Source: Streptomyces sp. LX-29
Lineage (GTDB): Bacteria > Actinomycetota > Actinomycetes > Streptomycetales > Streptomycetaceae
Assembly (NCBI RefSeq): GCF_029541745.1
Contig: NZ_CP089746.1
Coordinates: 4,287,559-4,351,558, forward strand
Direction of reading: 5' to 3'
DNA length: 64,000 bases
Shown in pieces: positions 39,632-46,721 of this stretch. Numbering within the stretch: position 1 is the stretch's first letter; every line of letters begins with the position of its first letter. A program made the position numbers and the translations under genes. The notes beneath the pieces were generated by a model. That model searched no databases and was not told the origin of the DNA. It was given only the letters and a program-made list of their open reading frames with translations.

Positions 39632-40341
39632 TTCTTGAGGTGATCGCGCTCGACGTGGCGGACGCCGTCGCTGCCCAGTCCGGTGGGGCGGATCGCCTCG
39701 AACTGGTCACGGACATGGCCGCGGACGGTCTCACCCCCGACCACGAGACCTTCGCGGCCATCCGCGCCGCCGTGTCCCTCCCGCTGCGCGTGATGCTGCG
39801 GGCGACCGACGGCTTCGCGGCGGGGGACACGGCCGCGCTGGACGCGCTCTGCGAGACCGCGCGGGCGCTGCGGGCGGAGGGCGCCGAGGAGTTCGTCCTC
39901 GGCTTCCTCGACGACGGTGGCCAGCCGGACCTCGCCGCGGTCGGCGCGCTCGTCGAGGCCGTCGACGGCGCCTCCTGGACCTTCCACCGCGCCATCGACC
40001 ACGCCGCCGACCGGGACGCGCTGCGCAAGCGGCTCGCCGGGTTGCCCGGCCTGGACACCTACCTCACCGCCGGCTCCCCCCGCGGCGTGGACGACGGCCT
40101 CGCCACGCTGCTGGCCGAGGCCGCCCGCGCCGCCGACCCGGCCCCCGAGCCGGGCTACGGGCCGCGCATCATGGTCGGCGGCGGGCTCCAGCTCAAGCAT
40201 CTGCCGATGCTGCGGCAGGGAGGCATCGACGCCTTCCACATCGGCGGCGCGGCCCGCCCCGACGGCTGGTCCTCCCCGGTCGACGCGGCCTCGGTGACCA
40301 TCTGGCGCGAGGCCCTGGAGACACCGCTCCCAGTGCGCTGA
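39619..40341 (+). CDS. cutC: CutC family protein
   Basis: A 240-residue TIM-barrel protein of the CutC family. It has the start ILEVIALDVADAVAAQSGGADRLELV, SLPLRVMLR, VDGASWTFHRAIDHA and the end IMVGGGLQLKHLP. It was named for copper homeostasis, although a direct role in copper handling is uncertain. Length is normal. There is no clear ribosome binding site. A DasR-like palindrome overlaps the start codon, so control by an amino-sugar regulator is conceivable. Confidence 0.85.
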   Translation: MSRPILEVIALDVADAVAAQSGGADRLELVTDMAADGLTPDHETFAAIRAAVSLPLRVMLRATDGFAAGDTAALDALCETARALRAEGAEEFVLGFLDDGGQPDLAAVGALVEAVDGASWTFHRAIDHAADRDALRKRLAGLPGLDTYLTAGSPRGVDDGLATLLAEAARAADPAPEPGYGPRIMVGGGLQLKHLPMLRQGGIDAFHIGGAARPDGWSSPVDAASVTIWREALETPLPVR

Positions 40342-40442
40342 CCGCCTCCCGGCGTGCCGCGTGTCGCCTTGCGGCGTGCTGCCGTGTCGCGGGGTGCCGC
40401 GTGCAGGGCCGTGGGCGGTGCGCCGTGCCGGGTACGGCGCGG

Positions 40443-42518
40443 TTACGCCAACCGCTCCGGCAGCGCCTTCGCGTGCACCACCGTCAGGCCCGACACCGCG
40501 CGCGTCAGGGCGACGTACAGCCGTCGCAGACCGGTCCGCTCGTCGGGCTCGCCGTCGACCACCGCCGCCGGTTCGTCCAGGACCACGTAGTCGTACTCCA
40601 GACCCTTGGCCAGCGTCGCCGGCACCAGGGTCAGCCGGGACTCGGCGGTGGTCTCCGTGCCCGGGGAGAGGTGGGCCAGGCCCGCCGCCTCCAGCGCCGC
40701 GGTCAGCGCCGGGATCCGGGCGTCCGCGGCGATCAGACCGATCGAGCCCTCGCGCGTCAGCGCCTCGCGGCAGGCGGCGACGACCGCGGCGTCCAGCCCG
40801 TCCGGCGCCACGGCCCGTACGGAGAAGTCCCCCGGCGACTCGCGGACGGAGGTGGCCTCCATCAGCCCCGGGGCGATCGCGGGCAGCAGCCGGGAGGCGT
40901 AGGCGATCACCTCGCGCGGGACGCGGAAGCCCTGGGTCAGCTCCTCGACCGTCGCCTCCGGCTTGCCGAGGTGGGTGAGCGCCTCCTGCCAACTCCCGGT
41001 CGCCCACGGGGTGGTGCCCTGGGCCAGGTCGCCGAGGACGGTGGCCGAGCCGGTGGTGCAGCGCCGGCCGACCGCGCGGTACTGCATGGGGGACAGGTCC
41101 TGCGCCTCGTCCAGCACCACGTGCCCCAGCGAGCCCGTGCGCTGGATCAGATCGGCCGCCTCGTCGATCAGCACCGCGTCGGCGGGCGACCACTTCGCGG
41201 ACTTCACGCTCCGCGCGGGCTTCGCCCAGAGCACGGCCTTCTGCTCGTCGGCGGAGAGCACCCCCGCCGCGTGCTCCGCCAGGAAGTCGGCGTCCGAGAG
41301 CAGCCGCAGCACCAGCTTGGCCGGATCCACCGGCGGCCAGAGCGCCTTCACCGCCGCCTTCACCGCCGCGTTGCGCGCCACCGCGTCCTGCACCCGGTCG
41401 TCCGGCGCCTCCCCCGCCTGCTCCATCCGCACCAGCACCGCGTGCGCGATCCGCTGCGGCAGCGCCTCGCGGGCGGCCCCGTAGCGGATGTCGCGCCCCA
41501 GCAGTTCGGTGACGATCTCCTCCACCTCGTATGCCGGCACCCGCCAGCGGCGCGAGCCGCGCACCACGACCACCGGTTCGGTCGGCAGCGACACATGCGA
41601 GCGCAGCGCGCGCCGCAGCACCTCCGCCATCCGCGCGTCGCCCTTGGTGCGCGCCGCCTCGGCCTCGTCCGCGCCGCGCACCGTCACGCCCTCGCGCGCC
41701 ACCAGGTCGTCGACGGTGGCCTGCCGCACCTGGAGCTCGCCGAGCGCCGGGAGCACCTGCTCGATGTACTGGAGGAAGGACCGGTTGGGGCCGATGACCA
41801 GCGTCCCGGTGCGGGCCAGCCGCTCGCGGTGGGCGTAGAGCAGATACGCGATGCGGTGCAGGCCGACGGCGGTCTTCCCGGTGCCGGGCGCCCCCTGGAC
41901 GCAGACCGTCCCGCCGATCCCGGTGCGGACGATCTCGTCCTGCTCGGGCTGGATGGTGGCCACGATGTCGCGCATCGGGCCCACGCGCGGCCGCTCGATC
42001 TCGGACTGGAGCAGCCGGCTCGCCCGCTCCCCCTCGTCGGGGTCGGTCAGGTGCTCGTCCTCGTAGGCCGTCAGCTCGCCGCCGGTGTAGCCGAAGCGGC
42101 GGCGCAGCTCCACGTCCATCGGCTGCTTCTTGGACGCCCGGTAGAAGGGCTGCGACACGGGTGCGCGCCAGTCGATGACCATGGGGTCGCCGTCCGCGTC
42201 GTGCACGTGTCGCCGCCCGATGTAGAACCGCTCGCCCTCCGCGCCCTCGGCCAGGTCCCCGCCCGGGGCGTGCCGGTAGTCCAGCCGGCCGAAGAAGAGC
42301 GGGGTGTGCGCCAGATCGGCCAGCGCCTTGATCCGCTCGTCGATCTGGAAGGCCAGCACCTCGGCGTTGACCCAGTTCGCCGTCACATCCGTGATGTCGA
42401 GCGCCTCGACATCGGCCCGCATGGCCCGCAGCGCGGCCCGGGAGGAGGTCAGGTGGGCCCGCTCCCGGTCGAGCGGGTTGTGCGCATCGTGCTGCTGGTC
42501 AGGGGCGTGCGAGGGCAC
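40443..42518 (-). CDS. HelD-like UvrD/Rep-type helicase (RNA polymerase-associated)
   Basis: A 691-residue superfamily-1 ATPase. The first ~190 residues are coiled and hydrophilic, as in the RNA polymerase secondary-channel arm of HelD. Walker A is VQGAPGTGKTAVGLHRIAY; Walker B is VVLDEAQDLSPMQYRAV; later come VEELTQGFRVPREVIAYA and LRRLYVALTRAVSGLTVVH (motifs V and VI). HelD proteins remove stalled RNA polymerase from DNA and, in some Streptomyces (HelR), confer rifamycin tolerance. I see no rifamycin-associated element upstream. It starts at GTG 42518. Confidence 0.85.
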   Translation of the reverse strand: MPSHAPDQQHDAHNPLDRERAHLTSSRAALRAMRADVEALDITDVTANWVNAEVLAFQIDERIKALADLAHTPLFFGRLDYRHAPGGDLAEGAEGERFYIGRRHVHDADGDPMVIDWRAPVSQPFYRASKKQPMDVELRRRFGYTGGELTAYEDEHLTDPDEGERASRLLQSEIERPRVGPMRDIVATIQPEQDEIVRTGIGGTVCVQGAPGTGKTAVGLHRIAYLLYAHRERLARTGTLVIGPNRSFLQYIEQVLPALGELQVRQATVDDLVAREGVTVRGADEAEAARTKGDARMAEVLRRALRSHVSLPTEPVVVVRGSRRWRVPAYEVEEIVTELLGRDIRYGAAREALPQRIAHAVLVRMEQAGEAPDDRVQDAVARNAAVKAAVKALWPPVDPAKLVLRLLSDADFLAEHAAGVLSADEQKAVLWAKPARSVKSAKWSPADAVLIDEAADLIQRTGSLGHVVLDEAQDLSPMQYRAVGRRCTTGSATVLGDLAQGTTPWATGSWQEALTHLGKPEATVEELTQGFRVPREVIAYASRLLPAIAPGLMEATSVRESPGDFSVRAVAPDGLDAAVVAACREALTREGSIGLIAADARIPALTAALEAAGLAHLSPGTETTAESRLTLVPATLAKGLEYDYVVLDEPAAVVDGEPDERTGLRRLYVALTRAVSGLTVVHAKALPERLA

Positions 42519-42588
42519 GGTTTCGCCTCCGGCGGTACGCGATGGGGTCGGTCAGGGCGTATCGAGCCGGCCGGTTTCCGTCCGGGCG

Positions 42589-42640
42589 GCGGCTCTCCCG
42601 AGCGGGAGGCGGCGAGCGGCTCTCCCGAGCGGGAGGCGGC
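42589..42640. repeat. Tandem 27-bp repeat, each with a palindrome
   Basis: Two 25-bp identical copies (42589-42613 and 42616-42640) spaced by GA lie upstream of the HelD-like gene. Each contains the perfect palindrome CTCCCGAGCGGGAG. They could be paired operators or transcription-blocking hairpins. Confidence 0.85.
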
Positions 42641-43018
42641 AAGACGGGCGAGTGTAGTCAGCGGGTGAGGCGCGCGCGAACGGTTTTCCATGGGCCGGGT
42701 ACGGTCCCGGACGGGCCGGACGGAGGCCGGGGACGGGCCGGGGACGGGCCGGGCGGGGACGTACGGGCTTGGGACGGGTCGGCTCGGCTCGGCGGAGCAT
42801 GCCGCTCGGGGGCCGGGGCCGGGGCCGGGGGGCCGGTGGCCGGCGGGCCGCGTGGGCGCTTGGGCGCTTGGGCGCGAAGGCGCGGGCCGGGCTCGTGCGG
42901 TGCCTGAGGCCCGGCTGCGTCCCCGCCGGGCGGGGGCGTCCCCGAGGCCCGGCTGCGTCCCCGCCGGGCGGGTGCGCGCGGGCCGGGTTCGCGCGGTGCC
43001 CGAGGCCCGGCCGCCCCC
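42641..43018. repeat. GC-rich palindromic repeat array left of the IS island
   Basis: There is no gene. Clustered GGGGACGGGCCG-type and GAGGCCCGGC/GCCGGGC stem-loop units fill the stretch. A ~95-bp unit at 42925-43019 recurs at 46253-46348 on the other side of the insertion sequence with only a few changes. The array was therefore present before the insertion. Confidence 0.75.
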
Positions 43019-43275
43019 GTTATGTTTTTCGCGGTCCTGCAAGAGGGCCGCTGGCCTTCGGGCCCGGCATGACTGTTGCCCCCTGTCGAACAAGATGACC
43101 TGGGGGGTGGTGTCACCGGGCCCGAGGGGTGCCGTCGGAGACGCTGATGAGAGGCCCGACCGCCGCCTGGCCAGGCGCAATGCCCGGCCGTATGGGCAGC
43201 AGGTCTGCATAACGTGGATGCGCGAGAACGGCCCCGATGCCCAGGCCGGCACCGCAACGAGCGAGTGGGGGCACG

Positions 43276-44088
43276 ATGATCGACACCGAAGGCGTGGGCG
43301 TCTTCCTCGGGCTGGACGTCGGCAAGAGCACGCACCATGGCCACGGGCTCACCCCGGCCGGGAAGAAGGTCTTCGACAAGCCCCTGCCCAACAGCGAGCC
43401 GAAGCTGCGGGCCGTCTTCGACAAACTGACCGCGAAGTTCGGCACCGTCCTGGTCGTGGTGGACCAGCCGGCGTCGATCGGTGCCCTCCCGCTGACCGTC
43501 GCCCGCGACGCGGGCTGCCAGGTCGCCTACCTGCCCGGACTGGCCATGCGACGGATCGCCGACCTCTACCCGGGTGAGGCGAAGACCGACGCGAAGGACG
43601 CGGCCGTGATCGCGGACGCCGCCCGCACGATGCCGCACGCCCTGCGCTCCCTGGAGCTGACCGACGAGATCACTGCCGAGCTCACCGTCCTTGTGGGCTT
43701 CGACCAGGACCTGGCCGCCGAGGCCACCCGCACCTCCAACCGGATACGGGGCCTGCTCACCCAGTTCCACCCCAGCCTGGAACGCGTCCTGGGCCCCCGC
43801 CTCGACCACCAGGCTGTCACCTGGCTGCTGGAACGCTATGGCTCCCCGGCTGCCCTGCGGAAAGCCGGCCGCCGCAGACTCGTCGAGCTGATCCGCCCCA
43901 AGGCCCCGCGCATGGCCGCCCGGCTCATCGACGACGTCTTCGACGCGCTCGACGAACAGACCGTCGTCGTTCCGGGCACCGGCACCCTCGACGTGGTCAT
44001 CCCGTCCCTGGCCCGCTCGCTCGCGGCCGTCCACGAACAACGCCGGGCCCTGGAAGCCCAGATCAACGAACTGCTGGAGGCCCACCCT
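43276..44088 (+). pseudogene. IS110 transposase A, N-terminal part (split by element B)
   Basis: The first 271 codons of an IS110-family transposase. The RuvC-like catalytic domain begins VFLGLDVGKSTHHG (first Asp) and has TVLVVVDQPASIG and GEAKTDAKDAAVIAD (last two Asp). The chain is cut after EAHP by the left end of element B; reading on, the frame stops at 44100. Joined to codons from 45838 it gives an intact 400-residue enzyme (813 + 390 bp) with no frameshift at the junction. It is therefore inactive only because of the insertion. Confidence 0.9.
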
Positions 44089-44193
44089 AATGGGCAGTGA
44101 TGCGGGGCACCGCCAGGCCCACCCCGGCCCATCGAGGCCCTAATGGGCAGTGATGCGGGGCACCGCCAGGCCCACCCCGGCCCATCGAGGCCC
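44088..44193 (+). repeat. Tandem 53-bp duplication of the left end of element B
   Basis: Two identical 53-bp units (44088-44140 and 44141-44193) start AATGGGCAGTGATGC after a T and end GAGGCCC, so each begins at the element tip. The outer copy therefore repeats the end, including the first half of the target-binding loop, with its own CT. It may have arisen by replication slippage or by recombination at the internal CT. Confidence 0.95.
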
Positions 44194-44520
44194 TGAAAGA
44201 GACTGCGGGCCCCGCATCACTTTCTCGTGACGGTGGTCGGTTCCGGAGAAGCCGTACACACCCCCTGGGACTGGATCCCTTGGTCAAGAGCCGGCCTCCG
44301 GGACCGTCCACTGTCACGAGTTCACGCCTCCACCGCATCCGGTCCGATGATCGGATCGTTGAGGTTTGTGGTCCGAGCCGCCCACAGGGGTCACCTCTCA
44401 TCACGCCTGGAGTCACCGAGCTCTGGAGCAGACCGAGGGCCCTGATGGCCGCTGGGGTCACGAACGGCTGATCGGATGCAGGGCCATCGAGCCCTTCCAT
44501 TAGGGAGACGCGTGCCCCCG
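44150..44520 (+). ncRNA. Candidate bridge RNA of element B
   Basis: The target-binding loop is closed by the 12-bp stem GTGATGCGGGGC/GCCCCGCATCAC (44150-44161 with 44209-44220). It contains AGGCCCACCC (44168-44177), identical to the left target, and GAAAGAG (44195-44201), complementary to the right target CTCTTTC. An inner hairpin GGCC-CATCGA-GGCC separates them. The donor-binding loop holds ATCGGATG (44471-44478), identical to the element's right end at 45827-45834, and CCATTAG (44497-44503), complementary to the left end CTAATGG. Its inner hairpin AGGGC-CATCGA-GCCCT has the same loop. An outer stem GGGG(T)CACG/CGTGCCCC closes it. Confidence 0.82.
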
Positions 44521-44572
44521 CACGGCTGCGACCAGCAGCACGCCCCCCGACCGAGAGGACGAACACGACACG

Positions 44573-45814
44573 ATGACCGTCACCTGCGGAATCGACTGGG
44601 CCAGCGACCACCACGACGTCGCCCTGGTCGACCACGAGGGAACCCTGTTGGCAAGGGCCCGGATCACCGACGACTTCGACGGCCTGCACCAGCTCCTCGA
44701 ACTCCTCACCACCCACGGCGACACCGCCAACGCCCCAGTCCCCGTCGCGATCGAGACCTCCCGCGGCCTCCTCGTCGCCTGCCTCCGCGCGACCGGCCGG
44801 CCCATCTACGCGATCAACCCGATGGCCGCCGCCCGCTACAGAGACCGCCATGCGGTCACCCGCAAGAAGTCCGACCACCTCGACGCCATGGTGCTCGGGA
44901 ACATCCTGCGCACGGACAGGGCCGCCCACCGGCCTCTGCCCGACGACAGCGAGCTCGCCCAAGCGATCGCCGTCCTGGCCCGCGCCCAGCAGGACGCGGT
45001 CTGGGACCGCACCCAGGCGGGCAACAAACTTCGCTCCCACCTGCGTGAATACTTCCCCGGCTTCCTCGCGGCCTTCCAGCACAACCGCGAAGGGATCAGC
45101 AGCAGCGTCGCCCGCGCCGTGCTGGCCGCGGCCCCCACTCCCGACCAGGCAGCCAAGCTCACCCGCGCCCAGCTGCGCGCGCTGCTGAAGAAGGCCGGCC
45201 GCCAGCGCGGCATCGAGGCAGAAGCCGAACGACTGCGAGACGCCCTGCGCATCACGCAGATGCGCCAGCCCCACCAGGTCGAGCAAGCCATGGGACGCCA
45301 GGCCATCGCCCTGCTCAGACAGCTTGATGCCGCCTGCATCAGCGTCGACGACCTTGCCGAAGCGACGGTGGAGTCTTTTGATGCGCACCCGGACGCCGAG
45401 ATCATCACCAGCTTTCCAGGGCTCGGGTCACTCACCGGCGCCCGGGTGCTCGCCGAGATCGGCGACGACCGATCCCGATTCACCGACGCGAAAGGCCTGA
45501 AAGCCTTCGCCGGAGCCGCACCGGTCACCCGGGCGTCCGGCAGAAGCCTCGCGGTCATGGCCCGCAGGGTCAAGAACCAGCGTCTGGCCTCGGTCGGCTA
45601 CGTCTGGGCGTTCGCCAGCCTGACTGCCTCCCCAGGCGCCCGCGCCCACTACGACCGGCGACGAGCCGACGGAGACCGCCACACAGCCGCCCAGCGCAAC
45701 CTCTTCAACCGCATGCTCGGCTGCCTCCACCACTGCCTCACCAAGCGCACCCCCTACGACGAACTCACCGCGTTCCCCACCCCGCCGACCCCACAACTCA
45801 CCATCGCTGCTTGA
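44573..45814 (+). CDS. IS110-family transposase of element B
   Basis: A complete 413-residue transposase. The N-terminal RuvC-like DEDD domain shows VTCGIDWASDHHDVALVD (Asp), VAIETSRGLLV (Glu) and RKKSDHLDAMVLGN (two Asp). The C-terminal domain shows LGSLTGARVLAEIGDD and AGAAPVTRASGRSLAV with the presumed catalytic Ser. It uses an RNA guide encoded in the element's left end. It is intact, unlike the transposase of element A, and has only 60-70% of the words in common with it by eye, so the two elements are different subtypes. Confidence 0.93.
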   Translation: MTVTCGIDWASDHHDVALVDHEGTLLARARITDDFDGLHQLLELLTTHGDTANAPVPVAIETSRGLLVACLRATGRPIYAINPMAAARYRDRHAVTRKKSDHLDAMVLGNILRTDRAAHRPLPDDSELAQAIAVLARAQQDAVWDRTQAGNKLRSHLREYFPGFLAAFQHNREGISSSVARAVLAAAPTPDQAAKLTRAQLRALLKKAGRQRGIEAEAERLRDALRITQMRQPHQVEQAMGRQAIALLRQLDAACISVDDLAEATVESFDAHPDAEIITSFPGLGSLTGARVLAEIGDDRSRFTDAKGLKAFAGAAPVTRASGRSLAVMARRVKNQRLASVGYVWAFASLTASPGARAHYDRRRADGDRHTAAQRNLFNRMLGCLHHCLTKRTPYDELTAFPTPPTPQLTIAA

Positions 45815-45837
45815 CAGATCAACTGCATCGGATGTCT

Positions 45838-46227
45838 CTTTCCCCGGTCCTGACGTCGCTGCCCGGCGTCGGCGTCAGGACCGCCGCAGTCCTGCTGGTC
45901 ACCGTCGGCGACGGCACCAGCTTCCCCACCGCCGCCCACCTCGCCTCCTACGCCGGCCTCGCTCCGGCCACGAAGCAGTCGGGCACCTCTATCCACGGCG
46001 AACACGCACCACGCGGCGGGAACCGGCAGCTCAAACGCGCGATGTTCCTGTCCGCGTTCGCCGCCCTGCACGAGCCCACCTCCCGCGGCTACTACGACCG
46101 GTGCCGGGCCCGTGGCAAGACCCACACGCAGGCCCTTCTCCGCTTGGCCCGGCACCGCATCAGCGTCTTGTTCGCCATGCTCCGCGACGGAACCTTCTAC
46201 GAACCCCGAACCCCCTACGTCGCTTGA
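45838..46227 (+). pseudogene. IS110 transposase A, C-terminal part
   Basis: The second half of the split transposase: the Tnp domain with LTSLPGVGVRTAAVLLVTVGD (helix-hairpin-helix-like), HLASYAGLAPATKQSGTSIHGEH and RGGNRQLKRAMFLSAFAALHE. The catalytic Ser is in SGTS. It begins exactly at LSPVLTS when the upstream part is joined at the CT core. A short in-frame start inside element B (45811) gives a C-terminal-only peptide, which is not expected to be functional. Confidence 0.9.
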
Positions 46228-46252
46228 CGAAAGACATAGAGGCACCCCCCCC

Positions 46253-46372
46253 GCCGGGCGGGGGCGTCCCCGAGGCCCGGCCGCCCCCGCCGGGCAGGTG
46301 CGCGCGGGCCGGGTTCGCGCGGTGCCCGAGGCCCGGCCGCCTCCCCCGCCGGGCGGGGGCGTCCCCGAGGTG
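46253..46372. repeat. GC-rich palindromic repeat array right of the IS island
   Basis: The first ~95 bp (46253-46348) repeat the left-side unit 42925-43019 with a few changes. A partial third unit follows (46349-46372). Each unit has GCCCGGC/GCCGGGC arms forming stem-loops of the REP type. Confidence 0.8.
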
Positions 46373-46517
46373 TTCTCAGGGTCGGTCTCGCCCTCCCGTA
46401 GGGGGCGGCATGGCCCTGGGGTCGTACCCGCGGATGCCCTCGGTCGTACCTCGGCGTCCCACCGGTTACACCGCGAGACCGATGATTCCGCCGGTGCTCG
46501 GGACCATCCTTGAAGAC

Positions 46518-46712
46518 ATGAGCACCGCAGCCTTCTCCCCACTGCCGGGCGCCCCGACCAGCGGCGCCACCGCCCTTCGCCCCGAGACCGAGGCGCACCA
46601 CCGCCATGTGCTGGGCAACGCCCTGCACGCGGTCAGGGTCTTCGCCACCGCCGCCTTCGGCGTGACGGTCCTCGGTGAGTACGGCGACGACCTGGTCAAG
46701 CGCAGGAACTGA
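46518..46712 (+). CDS. Small hypothetical protein
   Basis: A 64-residue protein: polar N-terminus, then a helical stretch (HHRHVLGNALHAVRVFATAAFGVTVL) and a charged end (GEYGDDLVKRRN). It has weak ribosome-binding support (GAAG). It is located just after the repeat array and convergent with the helicase gene. Function unknown. The gap 46228-46517 otherwise holds only repeats and a possible promoter. Confidence 0.5.
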   Translation: MSTAAFSPLPGAPTSGATALRPETEAHHRHVLGNALHAVRVFATAAFGVTVLGEYGDDLVKRRN

Positions 46713-46721
46713 GACCCGGCC

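Larger units (their letters stand above)
44087..45837 (+). mobile_element. IS110-family element B, inserted in element A
   Basis: A 1.75-kb element bounded by a CT dinucleotide on both sides (44087-44088 and 45836-45837) with no longer target duplication, as IS110 elements do. The target is GGCCCACC-CT-CTTTCC within the transposase gene of element A. Left non-coding end about 480 bp, transposase 44573-45814, right non-coding end only about 23 bp. A long structured left end and very short right end is the IS110 rather than IS1111 pattern. Confidence 0.92.
43019..46245 (+). mobile_element. IS110-family element A, interrupted
   Basis: A DEDD-type IS110-family insertion inside a palindromic repeat array; both boundaries are approximate. 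Its left non-coding end spans about 43019-43275. Element B (44087-45837) splits its transposase gene. Without B the element is about 1.5 kb and encodes a 400-residue transposase. Candidate bridge-RNA guides exist in its left end: CATAAC (43208-43213) is complementary to the element's own left end GTTATG (43019-43024), and AGAGGC (43150-43155) matches the right end AGAGGC (46238-46243). Confidence 0.7.

Noticed and set aside
42660..43018. Possible CRISPR array or coding repeats
   Set aside because: Units vary in spacing and are palindromic throughout, with no unique spacers between constant repeats.
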